Notes: a model not told the origin generated them from the sequence alone. 42,669 nucleotides of DNA from Streptomyces atriruber (GCF_001418325.1 NZ_LIPN01000261.1:1-42669), one strand, 5' to 3'; shown: positions 1-9,208, counted from the stretch's first letter. Numbers and translations are program-made.

Positions 1-1183
1 GCGACCGGTGCCGCGGCACCGAACGAGGCGACGGGACAGAGTGCGGCGCCTTCGTCCAAGGCCACCAGGACAGTCCGCTACGACCTGGGCAACGAGGCCT
101 GGCACCTGCCACAGACGGGTGAACCGGGCGAGCTGACCGGGGTGGTGCACTACCCCGCCGACCTGGGCACGGGGCGGCATCCCCTGATCGTGATGCTGCA
201 CGGCTTGCACGACACCTGCGCCGATCGGAAGGCCGCCGCGGCGCGCACCGCCGCCGAAGCCAGTGGGGACGATGCCGCGTACGAAGCCGCCAACGCCAAG
301 CTGGCCGCCTGGCCGTGTGCACCGGGCACGCCCGCCCTGCCGAGCGAGCGCGGATATGACTATCTGGGCCGCAAGCTGGCCGCTCGGGGGTTCGTCGTGG
401 TCTCGCTCGGTGCCAACGGCATCAACGCCTCCTGCGTGATGGGGGATGACAATGCCGCCGCACGGGCGGATCTCATCAACCGGCATCTGCGCATGTGGCA
501 GCAGCTCAGCTCCAAGGGCAACGGTGAGCTCACCGGGAAGTTCACCGACCCGGCGACCGGAGCGGCGCGACGCGTCGGCTTCGCCCACCACGTGAACATG
601 GGCAACGTGGGGATCATGGGGCATTCCAGGGCGGGGGCCGGGGCCACCTGGCAGGCGGCTGACAACCATCGCGGGAAGTGGCCCAAGGACGTCACCGTCA
701 AGGCGGTGGCAGCGCTGGCGCCCGCCTACAACGTGATGACGGAGGACATGTCGAACTACGCGATCGCGAAGACCCCCCTTCGCCGTCTTCCGGGGAACAT
801 GCGACGGACAGGTCGGCGGTGAGGCGCTCTCGTTCGCGGCCGACGCGGCCAAGGGGAACCGGAGCGGCTTCCACCAGTTCTCGGTCCGCGGCGCGAACCA
901 CAACTACTTCAACACGCAGTGGTCGCCCCAGAGCGGTCAGGTCGCGGCCTTCGACGACGCCACGCCGGTGAAAGGACATCCCGGGCAGTGCACAGACCGT
1001 GAGGGTGGAGCGCCGGTCAGGCAACTGACCGAGCCGCAGCAGCGCCATGTCGCCGCCACATACCTCGGCGCCTTCTTCCGCCGCTACCTCCTCCGCGACA
1101 CCGGACAGAACCAGGTACTGAAGGGTGCGCGGTTTCCCGACGCGGCCATCACAGATGTGCACGCCACCACCGCTGCTCCCTGA
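1..1183 (+). pseudogene. Secreted alpha/beta hydrolase, 5' partial, frameshifted
   Basis: The reading frame is open from base 1, so the N-terminus (probably a signal peptide) lies outside the window. The first part carries the fold's hallmarks: an HG oxyanion motif in VMLHGLHDTC and a nucleophile elbow GHSRAG, where the serine is the likely catalytic base-activated residue. After the C tract at 773-778 this frame runs into a stop at 820-822. The frame shifted by one base continues smoothly to 1183 and contains the expected acid (TCDGQVGG) and histidine (GANHNYFN) of the triad. One C too many in a six-C tract explains the break. This is either a true pseudogene or phase variant, or a sequencing error; the well-preserved downstream frame suggests a recent event or an error. 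Substrate unknown. Confidence 0.75.
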
Positions 1184-1243
1184 ACGACCGCACCCCTCGA
1201 TAAATCCAACTCCTCGGCACCTCCTGTCTCTTGCGCCCCGGTC

Positions 1244-1262
1244 CCACCCCCGACCAGGGTGG
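1244..1262. terminator. Weak hairpin after the hydrolase
   Basis: CCACCC and GGGTGG form a 6-bp stem with a 7-base loop in the 128-base gap between the frameshifted hydrolase and the next gene. No T tract follows. It may be a weak terminator; evidence is only the short dyad. Confidence 0.2.
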
Positions 1263-1311
1263 CTCTCGCCCCAGTGGTAGAGCCCAGCCGCCATTCAGCT
1301 ACGGAGGTCCG

Positions 1312-2790
1312 ATGCACGACGAGAACGTCACACCGAACCCTGAAGGCACCACCCCGGACGACGGCACCGAGAGCAGGGCGGGTGACGGTCATTCGCGTCG
1401 CACGGTGCTCCGCACGGCGGGACTCGCCGGCGCGGGGCTCGGAGTCGGCGCCTTCGCGAGCGGCACGGCGCACGCCGACGCCTCCGGCTCCGCGGCCACC
1501 GGGGCCGACGCCACGGTCGACACGGCGAAGGCACCCGCCCGCAAGGGCGGCACCATGATCGGCGTGCCGTTCCAGCGCCGCTCGACGGTCCGGGTCGGGA
1601 TCATCGGACTCGGCAACCGCGGCGGCAGCATGATCGACCTGTTCCTCGCGATCCCCGGCGTCCGCGTCGTCGCGCTCTGCGACCCGGTCAAGGACAAGAC
1701 CGCGGCCGCCGCGAAGAAGGTGACGGCCGCGGGCCAGCCCGCCCCGGCGACGTACACCAAGGGCGAAAACGACTACGAGAACCTGTGCAAGCGCGGCGAC
1801 ATCGACTTCGTCTACGTGGCGACGCCCTGGGACTTCCACTTCGCCATGGCGAAGACGGCGATGCTCAACGGCAAGCACGTGGGCGTGGAGTGTCCCATCG
1901 CCCTGCGCCTCGACGAGCTGTGGGAGCTGGTCGACCTCTCCGAGCGCACCCGCAGGCACTGCATGCAGCTGGAGAACTGCTGCTACGGCAAGAACGAGAT
2001 GCGTGTCCTGCGGATGGCGCACGCGGGCAAGTTCGGCGACCTGCTGCACGGCGCCGGAGCGTACAACCACGACCTGCGCGGCCTGATGTTCGACCCCGAT
2101 TACTACGAGGGTCCGTGGCGGCGCCTGTGGCACACCCGGCTGCGCGGCGACCTCTACCCCAACCACGGCTTCGGCCCGGTCGCCAACTACATGGACGTCA
2201 ACCGCGGTGACCGCGCCACGCACATATCCAGCTTCGGCACGCCCTCCCTCGGCCTCGCCGAGTACCGCAAGGAGCACATGCCCGCGGGCGACCCGAGCTG
2301 GAAGGAGACGTACATCGAGAGCGACCGCACCATCAGCCTGGTCCAGACGGCGAAGGGCCGGGTGATCCGCCTCGAACACGACGTCAGCACGCCCCACCCG
2401 TACAGCCGCATCAACAGCCTGGGCGGCACGCGGGGCGTCTTCGAGGACTATCCGGAGCGCATCTACATCGAGCCGGACCACACGAACGACGAGTGGGGCG
2501 ACTTCGCCAAGTACGCCGACTTCGACCACTGGTTGTGGAAGGAGCACGCCAACCCGCCCGGCGGGCACGGCGGCATGGACTACATCATGATCTTCCGTCT
2601 GATGCAGACCATGCAGCTCGGCCTGGTGCCCGACTTCGATGTGTACGACGCCGCCACCTGGACGGCCCCCGTGCCGCTGAGCCATCTGTCGATCAAGGCG
2701 AAGGGCGCGCCGCAGGCCATACCCGACTTCACCCGCGGTCTGTGGAAGAAGGAGCGGCCGGGAATGGACTCGGAGAAGCCCAAGGCGTAG
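1312..2790 (+). CDS. TAT-exported Gfo/Idh/MocA protein, GH109-like
   Basis: 492 aa. An ATG at 1312 is chosen because GGAGG lies just upstream; a longer TTG-started frame has no such site. Residues 28-56 form a twin-arginine signal (SRRTVLRTAG, a hydrophobic stretch, then AHA). A Rossmann motif GIIGLGNRGG is at 96-105. Further blocks, ATPWDFHFAMAKTAML, NGKHVGVECP, HCMQLENCCYG and GAYNHDLR, match the pattern of family GH109, NAD-dependent glycosidases first described as alpha-N-acetylgalactosaminidases. In that family NAD is retained and a transient oxidation drives glycoside cleavage. Export by TAT fits a cofactor-bound folded protein. Substrate specificity cannot be read from sequence; a plain dehydrogenase acting on a sugar is the alternative. 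The gene ends 37 bases before a strong bidirectional terminator. Confidence 0.85.
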   Translation: MHDENVTPNPEGTTPDDGTESRAGDGHSRRTVLRTAGLAGAGLGVGAFASGTAHADASGSAATGADATVDTAKAPARKGGTMIGVPFQRRSTVRVGIIGLGNRGGSMIDLFLAIPGVRVVALCDPVKDKTAAAAKKVTAAGQPAPATYTKGENDYENLCKRGDIDFVYVATPWDFHFAMAKTAMLNGKHVGVECPIALRLDELWELVDLSERTRRHCMQLENCCYGKNEMRVLRMAHAGKFGDLLHGAGAYNHDLRGLMFDPDYYEGPWRRLWHTRLRGDLYPNHGFGPVANYMDVNRGDRATHISSFGTPSLGLAEYRKEHMPAGDPSWKETYIESDRTISLVQTAKGRVIRLEHDVSTPHPYSRINSLGGTRGVFEDYPERIYIEPDHTNDEWGDFAKYADFDHWLWKEHANPPGGHGGMDYIMIFRLMQTMQLGLVPDFDVYDAATWTAPVPLSHLSIKAKGAPQAIPDFTRGLWKKERPGMDSEKPKA

Positions 2791-2827
2791 GGGCCATGAC
2801 GTAAGGCACCAAGGCATAAGGGACTTG

Positions 2828-2874
2828 GGAAGGGCTCGGTGGTCGTCGCACTCGCGTCACCACCGAGCCCTTCC
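2828..2874. terminator. Bidirectional terminator, 16-bp perfect stem
   Basis: GGAAGGGCTCGGTGGT (2828-2843) and its exact complement (2859-2874) enclose a 15-base loop. The hairpin sits between two converging genes, 37 bases after the GH109-like stop and 3 bases outside the PNGase A-like stop. It should end transcription from both sides. The stem has an A-rich 5' end and a T-containing 3' end as far as GC-rich DNA allows. Confidence 0.85.
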
Positions 2875-2877
2875 AGG

Positions 2878-4479
2878 TCAGCAGTTGCGGCGGTCCTGCG
2901 TCAGGATTCCCTGCACGGTGGCGATCGTCCGGTCGTAGCAGCCGGTGTCGCCGATCAGCCGGTAGCGCTCGCGCGAGGTGCCCACGGCGTGCCGCTGATC
3001 GCGCGGGACGTTCGCCGTGTACGTCGCGTCGCCGTCGTAACGGTCGTCCAGCACGGACCAGCCGGTGCGCCGGTCTCCGCTCTTCGTGACGCTCTCGGCG
3101 CGGTCGCCGAGCGAGATCTTGGTGCGCAGCCGGTCACCGGCGCCGAGCGTCGTCGTGCCGTCCATGGTGTACGTCCGGTCGGTGCGCACCGACCGGTGGC
3201 CCGTCGTGACCGTCTCCCGGTCCGTCCACCCGGCCTTGAGCGCGTCCATCGACTCGCCCTCGGTCCAGCGATGGACGGACGTGTTCCGAAGGCTTCGGGT
3301 CACGGTCGTCGCGACACGGCCGTGCGAGGTGTTCACGTACCCCGACACGCTGAGCCGGTGGCCGCCCTCCGTGTCCAGCCGGTGCGCCTCCTCCCCCGTC
3401 CCGGGCGTGTACTTCGACGTGTTGGCGGGCGTGCCCTCCTTGTGGCCGGTCAGCCTGCCCGTGACGCGGTCGCTCTTCTCGTCCTGCCAGACCAGCACGT
3501 TGACCGGCGTGCTCCAGCCGGCCTGCGCCTCGGGGACGCCGACGACGGAGACCTCCACCTGGTGCGGGCGGCCGTCGTTGAGGACGCTCGCGAAGGGGGT
3601 CAGGTCGTACTCGATGGGCTTGATGTCGAAGACACGGGGCCCCGGGACGACGTACCAGAGGAAGGGGTTGGACCAGCCGCCGGTCCAGACGGGCGGGAAC
3701 GGCGCGGCGATGCCTGCCAGTTGTCCGTCCACCTTGACCTGCACCTCCCGGTAGGGGCCGTGGTCGGCCTTGCAGGAGTAGGGCGCGGCGTCCGGCACGG
3801 TCAGATACCAGTACTCCTCGCAGCCGCCGCCGGAGCCGGTGGCGTACACCTCGGCGACGATGCGTTCGCTGTTGCGCGGGGTCGTGAGGGTGGTGCTGCC
3901 CTTGGTGTCCCCGAGGGGGATGACCCGGTCCGGCGTGTTCGTGGACTTCTGCGGCGCGTAGAACGTCAGCGTCGCCTTGACGTCGATGATGCCGGTGTAC
4001 GTGTCGTTGACGACGTTCCCGATGAGCATCTCGACCTGCCGGCCGCGGCTCAGCGTCTCGCGGTAGCGGGTGACGTCCTTCTCCACGGACCAGGTGATGC
4101 CGTCGACCGACGGCTCCGGGGTCGATGTGCGCAGAACTTCGACCCCGCCGATGCGGAGGTATCCGAGACGGTCGTACTGCCGCCCCTTGACCTTCCCGTC
4201 GAGGCGCAGGACCACCTTGCCCCAACGCCCCTTGCCGCACTTCGTCGGAGGCGTGTAGTCGCCTTTGTACGGCGTGAAGTCCTTGAACTGCGCTTCGGCG
4301 ACCGTCACTTCGCAGGACTTGGTGTGCGGTTTCGATACGGGCGGCGCGGCAGTGACCGGGTCGTGCCAGTCGTCACCGAACTCCGCCGGGGGCGTGTCGG
4401 CCGTTGCCGGTCCGGCACCGAGGAGGGTGCTCGCCCCGAGGATCGCCCCGGCGAGCATGGACATGACGCGTCTTCTCAT
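2878..4479 (-). CDS. Secreted PNGase A-like protein
   Basis: 533 aa with a Sec signal peptide (MRRRVMSMLAGAILGASTLLGAG, cleavage near ATA-DT around residue 28). The central region resembles the peptide-N4-(N-acetyl-beta-glucosaminyl)asparagine amidase A family: GCEEYWYLTVP, then YREVQVKVDGQLAG, AAPFPPVWTGGWSNPFLWY, and a YDLTPF block. Members of this family release N-glycans from glycoproteins and glycopeptides; the fold is two jelly-roll domains. Whether this protein is active is not shown by sequence. The C-terminal part (about 400-533) is a beta-rich region without a motif I can name. No Shine-Dalgarno is visible before the ATG; promoter geometry suggests a leaderless message. It converges on the GH109-like gene, which together would suit removal of sugars from glycoproteins outside the cell. 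Confidence 0.8.
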   Translation of the reverse strand: MRRRVMSMLAGAILGASTLLGAGPATADTPPAEFGDDWHDPVTAAPPVSKPHTKSCEVTVAEAQFKDFTPYKGDYTPPTKCGKGRWGKVVLRLDGKVKGRQYDRLGYLRIGGVEVLRTSTPEPSVDGITWSVEKDVTRYRETLSRGRQVEMLIGNVVNDTYTGIIDVKATLTFYAPQKSTNTPDRVIPLGDTKGSTTLTTPRNSERIVAEVYATGSGGGCEEYWYLTVPDAAPYSCKADHGPYREVQVKVDGQLAGIAAPFPPVWTGGWSNPFLWYVVPGPRVFDIKPIEYDLTPFASVLNDGRPHQVEVSVVGVPEAQAGWSTPVNVLVWQDEKSDRVTGRLTGHKEGTPANTSKYTPGTGEEAHRLDTEGGHRLSVSGYVNTSHGRVATTVTRSLRNTSVHRWTEGESMDALKAGWTDRETVTTGHRSVRTDRTYTMDGTTTLGAGDRLRTKISLGDRAESVTKSGDRRTGWSVLDDRYDGDATYTANVPRDQRHAVGTSRERYRLIGDTGCYDRTIATVQGILTQDRRNC

Positions 4480-4485
4480 GGGGGA

Positions 4486-4514
4486 TTTCTATGGGCAGTC
4501 GCCGATCACCGCAA
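4486..4514 (-). promoter_or_regulatory. Putative leaderless promoter of the PNGase A-like gene
   Basis: On the minus strand TTGCGG (4514-4509) is followed after 17 bases by TAGAAA (4491-4486), then six bases, then the ATG at 4479. This places the expected transcription start on the A of ATG. The absence of a ribosome-binding site agrees with this. The match to the -35 consensus is only partial. Confidence 0.35.
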
Positions 4515-4563
4515 TGCCGGCAACCGCCACACCAGCAACCGCAGTGGTACTGCCCGGCGGCCC

Positions 4564-5304
4564 TCACGCCTCCAGGTTCGCCTTGTCACCCATGACCACG
4601 ACCGGATGCTGCTTCGGGTCGAGCGTGCGCAGGAGGTACTCCATGCCCGGCTTCGACAGGCTCACACAGCCCGACGTACCGCTGCCGTGGTCCATGTGCA
4701 GCCAGATGCTGCCGCCCTTGGACTGGCCCTGCGGGCGCGTCGGGTCGTTCGGCGGGGTGCCCTTGGCACGGTTGTAGTCGATGGCGATGACGTAGTCGAA
4801 GTCGTGCCAGTGCGTCTTGGGCCAGTAGTGCGGGGCCTGCATGGACGCCGACTTCGTGTACGGGAACTTGGCGCCCGGGTCCGCGAGGACGCCCCCGGCG
4901 TCGGTGAGCGTGAACACGCCGACCGGGCTGCGCTTGTCGTTCTCGCGGTGGTCGGTCGTCCAGCCCTTCTTGCCGTTGTGCGCGGGCCAGCTGCGGGCCT
5001 TGTCCCAGGTGGTGTCCTTGTCCCCCGACTTCGTGTAGAGCACGACGGTGGACTTCGCCGAGTCCTCGCCGTCGCCGTAGACCGCGACGACCTGACGGGC
5101 CTGCTCGGGGATCTTGGACTGCAGCCGGTCGCCCACGTCGGGGATGCGCCGAAGGTCGACGGCCCCGGCCTGGGCACGCTTGCCGTGGTCGGCACCCGCG
5201 TCGTCCTTCTCCGAGCCGTCGTCGCCCCCGCCCGCGCAGGACGTCAGAAGGACACCGCAGGCCGCTGCCGCGACCACCACTCGCACCGCACCTGCTATTC
5301 GCAT
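4564..5304 (-). CDS. YkuD-type L,D-transpeptidase lipoprotein
   Basis: 246 aa. The start at 5304 gives a clean lipoprotein signal: MRIAGAVRVVVAAAACGVLLTSC, with lipobox LTSC; starting further upstream would bury it. After a charged linker the protein carries a YkuD/ErfK-like domain ending in HMDHGSGTSGCVSLSK, with catalytic Cys213 in the SGC motif and the preceding histidines typical of the family. Such enzymes make 3-3 crosslinks in peptidoglycan or attach proteins to it; some act as carboxypeptidases. As a lipoprotein it would sit on the outer face of the membrane. The gene is divergent from the ABC exporter operon, with 203 bases between starts. Confidence 0.85.
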   Translation of the reverse strand: MRIAGAVRVVVAAAACGVLLTSCAGGGDDGSEKDDAGADHGKRAQAGAVDLRRIPDVGDRLQSKIPEQARQVVAVYGDGEDSAKSTVVLYTKSGDKDTTWDKARSWPAHNGKKGWTTDHRENDKRSPVGVFTLTDAGGVLADPGAKFPYTKSASMQAPHYWPKTHWHDFDYVIAIDYNRAKGTPPNDPTRPQGQSKGGSIWLHMDHGSGTSGCVSLSKPGMEYLLRTLDPKQHPVVVMGDKANLEA

Positions 5305-5392
5305 CCGTCCATGGTCGCACCCGGCCCGCGGAACCCTCGCCAAGCCCCGCGGCACACGCCGGGACCGGGCCGATTCTTTACCTCAGGGCGGA

Positions 5393-5439
5393 AAACCGTT
5401 TGCCTCGGACCACCGCGCGAGGCGAACCTTTCACGGTTT
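5393..5439. promoter_or_regulatory. Nested inverted repeats upstream of the ABC operon
   Basis: AAACCGT (5393-5399) pairs with ACGGTTT (5433-5439), and inside it GCCTCG (5402-5407) pairs with CGAGGC (5418-5423). This lies in the 203-base divergent region between the L,D-transpeptidase and the first exporter gene. It could be an operator or an RNA hairpin in a 5' leader. The inner and outer stems have unequal spacing, so a single continuous hairpin would carry a bulge. Confidence 0.3.
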
Positions 5440-5507
5440 GTAACCGCCGTCCGCTCCCACCGTCACCTCGCCGGAGCAACGGCCGCCGCACCGATTCCTG
5501 GGACGTC

Positions 5508-7430
5508 ATGCAGATTCGCGACCTTCCGTTTCCCGACCCCGGTGTCCCCGATGCCCGGTCGGGGCCACGCTTCCTGCTGTGGCTGGGCCGCAACCAGCTC
5601 GGCGGGCAACTCAAGTCCCTCGCCTGGGGCCTGCTCCACTTCGGCGCCATCGCGGGCCTGCCCTACATGGTCGGCGTCGCCGTCGAGGCCGTGCTCGACC
5701 GTTCCGGCGGGCGGCTCGCGCTCTCGGGCGCGCTGATCGGCCTCCTCGGCATCGCCATCGCGGTGGGCGACACGATGCTGCACCGCACCGCGGTCACCAA
5801 CTGGATCACGGCCGCGGCGCGCGTGCAGCAGCTCCTCGCCCGCAAGACCGCCGCGCTCGGCTCCGCGCTCACCCGGCGCGTCGCCGCAGGCGAGGTCGTG
5901 GCCGTCTCCACGGGCGACGTCGAGAAGATTGGATGGTTCGTGGAGGCACTGTCGCGGTTCGCGGCTGCCGCGCTCACCGTCGTCCTCGTCTGTGTCGGCC
6001 TCGTCGTGTACCAGCCCGCCCTCGGCGTCATCGTCGCCGTGGGCATCCCGGTGCTCGCTCTCGCCGTCCTGCCGCTGCTGCCCCGCGCCACGCGCCGGGC
6101 GGACTTCCAGCGCGAGAAGGCGGGGCGGGCCACCGAACTGGCGTCGGACACCGTCGCCGGGCTGCGCGTGCTGCGCGGCATCGGCGGCGAGGAACTCTTC
6201 CTCGACCGCTACCGCAGCGCGTCCCAGGAGGTCCGCACGGCCGCCGTGCGCAGCGCCCGGATGTGGGCAGTGATCTCGGCCATTCAGGTCCTGATGCCGG
6301 GGCTGCTGCTGATCGCCGTCGTCTGGCAGGGGGTGCACCTCGCCCGCGAGGGGCGGATCACGGTGGGTGAGCTCGTCACCGTCTACAGCGCCATCATGAT
6401 CCTCAACTATCCGCTGCGGCACTTCGAAGAGATCGCCATGGCGTACTCCTTCTCTCGCCCCTCCGCGAAGCGGGCGGCCCGCGTGCTCTCCCTGCAGCGG
6501 ACGGCCGAGCCTGCGGGATCGCGGGACGCGGAGCCTTCGGGTGCGGCACCTGTGGGCGCAGAACATGGGAACGCGGGCGCCGAGCGTGATCGCTTCGGTA
6601 CGACCGGGTCCACGGAGGCGCAGCCCTCGTCGGACGGCTCGCTCACGCCCACCGGAGACCTGTACGACCCGGCAACGGGGCTCCTCGCCCCGGCCGGACG
6701 CCTCACCGCCGTGGTCTGCGGCGATCCGGACGAGGCAGGACGCCTCGCCGAACGGCTGGGGGGACATCCCGCCTTCGACGAGGCCGCGGGCCTGCCGTCC
6801 GTACGCCTCGGCGACGTCCCCCTGGACGACCTGCCGCTGGCTGCCGCACGAACCGCCGTCCTCGTCCAGGACAAGGACCCCATCCTCCTCTCCGGAACGC
6901 TCCGTGATCTCCTCGACGTCCCGGCCTCGGGAGCAGTCAGCCCCGAGGAGGCGCTGGACGCGGCGCAGTGCTCCGACGTCCTGGACGCCCTTGCGCAGGC
7001 ATCGCTGGACGACGACCCGATGGCCGCCCACCTCACGGAGCGCGGCCGCTCCCTCTCCGGAGGCCAACGCCAACGCCTCGCGCTGGCCCGCTCCCTGGTC
7101 ACCGACCCCGAGGCACTGGTACTCGACGAGCCGACCTCTGCCGTCGACTCGCACACCGAGGCCCGGGTCGCCGACGGTATCCGGCACCTGCGCGCAGGAC
7201 GCACCACCGTGGTGCTCACGTCGTCGCCGCTGCTCCTCGACCGCGCCGAACGCGTCGTCTTCCTGGCCGACGGCGAGGTCACGGCGGTGGGCGCGCACCG
7301 CGAACTGGTGCACACCGAGCCGCGGTACCGCGCGGTCGTGACGCGCGAGACCGACGCGGAACGCATCGCCGCGGACGCCCGGGCAGACACGCACACCCTG
7401 ACCGATTTCGACATCGAGGAGACGGCATGA
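5508..7430 (+). CDS. ABC exporter half A1, degenerate ATP site
   Basis: 640 aa; start at ATG 5508. The N-terminal half is a six-helix exporter membrane domain. In the nucleotide-binding domain the Walker A region (about 401-420) reads VVCGDPDEAGRLAERLGG, with no GxxGxGK(S/T). The Q-loop (VLVQDKDPILLSGTLRD), LSGGQ (516-520) and Walker B (ALVLDEPTSAVD, D540, E541) are intact. The H-loop histidine is replaced in TTVVLTSSPLLLDRA. Alone it should not bind and hydrolyse ATP normally; it should supply the signature motif to its partner. The ATGA overlap with the next gene fits a heterodimer made in equal amounts. Family relatives may include the StrV/StrW and TetA/TetB type actinobacterial exporters. 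Substrate unknown. Confidence 0.88.
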   Translation: MQIRDLPFPDPGVPDARSGPRFLLWLGRNQLGGQLKSLAWGLLHFGAIAGLPYMVGVAVEAVLDRSGGRLALSGALIGLLGIAIAVGDTMLHRTAVTNWITAAARVQQLLARKTAALGSALTRRVAAGEVVAVSTGDVEKIGWFVEALSRFAAAALTVVLVCVGLVVYQPALGVIVAVGIPVLALAVLPLLPRATRRADFQREKAGRATELASDTVAGLRVLRGIGGEELFLDRYRSASQEVRTAAVRSARMWAVISAIQVLMPGLLLIAVVWQGVHLAREGRITVGELVTVYSAIMILNYPLRHFEEIAMAYSFSRPSAKRAARVLSLQRTAEPAGSRDAEPSGAAPVGAEHGNAGAERDRFGTTGSTEAQPSSDGSLTPTGDLYDPATGLLAPAGRLTAVVCGDPDEAGRLAERLGGHPAFDEAAGLPSVRLGDVPLDDLPLAAARTAVLVQDKDPILLSGTLRDLLDVPASGAVSPEEALDAAQCSDVLDALAQASLDDDPMAAHLTERGRSLSGGQRQRLALARSLVTDPEALVLDEPTSAVDSHTEARVADGIRHLRAGRTTVVLTSSPLLLDRAERVVFLADGEVTAVGAHRELVHTEPRYRAVVTRETDAERIAADARADTHTLTDFDIEETA

Positions 7431-9208
7431 TCGGCCTGGCGCCCCCGGCATACGATCCGGCGGCCCCCACGACGGCGGAGACCCTCCCCGTCGGTTCGGC
7501 CGCGACCGTGCGCACGTACGTACGCGAACTGTTCCAGCGCCACCGCCGGTCCTTCCTCCTGCTCATCCTGGTGAACACGCTTGCCGTCGTCGCCTCGATG
7601 GTCGGCCCCTATCTGCTCGGCGACCTGGTCGAGAAGGTCTCGGACGGCGCGCGTGACCTCCACCTGGAACTCACCATCGCCCTGTTCGCGACGGCGCTCC
7701 TCGTGCAGGCCCTCTTCGTACGTGAGGTGCGGCTGCGCGGTGCGATGCTCGGTGAGCGGATGCTGGCGGATCTGCGGGAGGACTTCCTCGTCCGGTCCAT
7801 CGGGCTGCCGCCGGGTGTCCTCGAGCGGGCCGGCACCGGCGACCTGCTCTCGCGCATCACCACGGACATCGACCGTCTCGCCAACGCCATGCGCGAGGCT
7901 GTGCCGCAGCTCGCCATCGGCGTGGTGTGGGTGGCTCTGCTGCTCGGCGGGCTCGTCGTGACGGCGCCGCCGCTGGCGCCCGCCGTACTCGTCGCCGTGC
8001 CGCTCCTCGTCGTGGGCTGCCGCTGGTACTTCAAGCGGGCCCCCGCCGCCTACCGTTCGGAGGCCGCCGGATACGCCGCCGTGGCCGCCGCCCTCACCGA
8101 GACCGTCGACGCGGGCCGGACGGTGGAGGCCCACCGCCTCGGCCGTCGCCGCATCGAGCTGTCGGAACGCCGCATCAAGGAGTGGACCGCGTGGGAGCGG
8201 TACACCCTCTATCTGCGGTCGGTGCTCTTCCCGGTCATCAACTTCACGCACACGGCCGTGCTGTGCTCGACACTGATGATCGGCGGGGTCTTCGTCCTCC
8301 AGGGCTGGATCGGAGTGGGGCAGCTGACCACGGGCGTCCTGATCGCCCAGATGCTCGTCGACCCGCTGGGCATCATTCTGCGCTGGTACGACGAGCTTCA
8401 GGTCGCCCAGGTGTCGCTGGCCCGGCTCGTCGGTGTGCGTGACATCGAGCCGGACGCCGGCGACTCCTCCGTGGCTCCGGACGGGCGCCATGTCCGCGCC
8501 GACGACGTGCACTTCGGCTACCGCGCGGGCGTCGACGTGCTCCGCGAGGTGTCTCTCGCCGTCGAACCCGGTTCGCGTGTCGCCCTCGTCGGCCCTTCGG
8601 GCGCGGGCAAGTCCACCTTGGGCAGGCTCCTCGCCGGGATCTACGGTCCGCGCACCGGTCATGTCACCCTGGGCGGCGCCGCACTGTCGGCGATGCCCGC
8701 CGAGCAGGTCCGCGCACATGTGGCCCTGGTCAACCAGGAACACCACGTCTTCGTGGGCTCGCTGCGCGACAACCTGCTCCTGGCCAGGACCGGGGCCCGG
8801 GACGCCGAGCTGTGGGCGGCGCTCGGCGCGGTCGACGCGGCCGACTGGGCGCGCGGCCTCGACGAGGGGCTCGACACCGAGGTCGGCTCGGGCGGGTTCG
8901 CGCTGACGCCCGCGCAGGCCCAGCAGATCGCCCTGGCGCGCCTTGTCCTCGCCGACCCGCACACGCTGGTTCTGGACGAGGCGACATCGCTCCTCGACCC
9001 CCGAGCGGCGCGGCACCTGGAACGCTCCCTCGCCCGCGTGCTGGACGGCCGCACGGTCGTGGCGATCGCCCACCGGCTGCACACCGCGCACGACGCGGAC
9101 GTCATCGCGGTGGTCGAGAGCGGCCGGATCGCGGAACTGGGCAGCCACGACGAACTGGTGGCGGCGGACGGTGCCTACGCGGCGCTGTGGCGGTCCTGGC
9201 ACGGGTAG
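7427..9208 (+). CDS. ABC exporter half B1, altered signature motif
   Basis: 593 aa; ATG overlaps the stop of A1 by four bases (ATGA), indicating translational coupling. An N-terminal exporter membrane domain (about 30-320) is followed by a nucleotide-binding domain with intact Walker A GPSGAGKST (389-397), Q-loop VNQEHHVFVGSLRDN, Walker B TLVLDEATSLLD and H-loop VAIAHRL. The signature, normally LSGGQ, reads LTPAQ (493-497). It therefore complements A1: its Walker site should pair with the LSGGQ of A1 to make the only working ATP site. Together A1-B1 probably form one heterodimeric exporter. The C-terminus (YAALWRSWHG) is nearly identical to that of B2. Confidence 0.9.
   Translation: MIGLAPPAYDPAAPTTAETLPVGSAATVRTYVRELFQRHRRSFLLLILVNTLAVVASMVGPYLLGDLVEKVSDGARDLHLELTIALFATALLVQALFVREVRLRGAMLGERMLADLREDFLVRSIGLPPGVLERAGTGDLLSRITTDIDRLANAMREAVPQLAIGVVWVALLLGGLVVTAPPLAPAVLVAVPLLVVGCRWYFKRAPAAYRSEAAGYAAVAAALTETVDAGRTVEAHRLGRRRIELSERRIKEWTAWERYTLYLRSVLFPVINFTHTAVLCSTLMIGGVFVLQGWIGVGQLTTGVLIAQMLVDPLGIILRWYDELQVAQVSLARLVGVRDIEPDAGDSSVAPDGRHVRADDVHFGYRAGVDVLREVSLAVEPGSRVALVGPSGAGKSTLGRLLAGIYGPRTGHVTLGGAALSAMPAEQVRAHVALVNQEHHVFVGSLRDNLLLARTGARDAELWAALGAVDAADWARGLDEGLDTEVGSGGFALTPAQAQQIALARLVLADPHTLVLDEATSLLDPRAARHLERSLARVLDGRTVVAIAHRLHTAHDADVIAVVESGRIAELGSHDELVAADGAYAALWRSWHG

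Noticed and set aside
1084..2817. 577-codon open frame on the minus strand
   Set aside because: Antisense to the GH109-like gene, which has a signal peptide, a good ribosome site and family motifs.
2839..5736. 965-codon open frame on the plus strand
   Set aside because: Antisense to the PNGase A-like and L,D-transpeptidase genes; begins inside the terminator and has no family signature.
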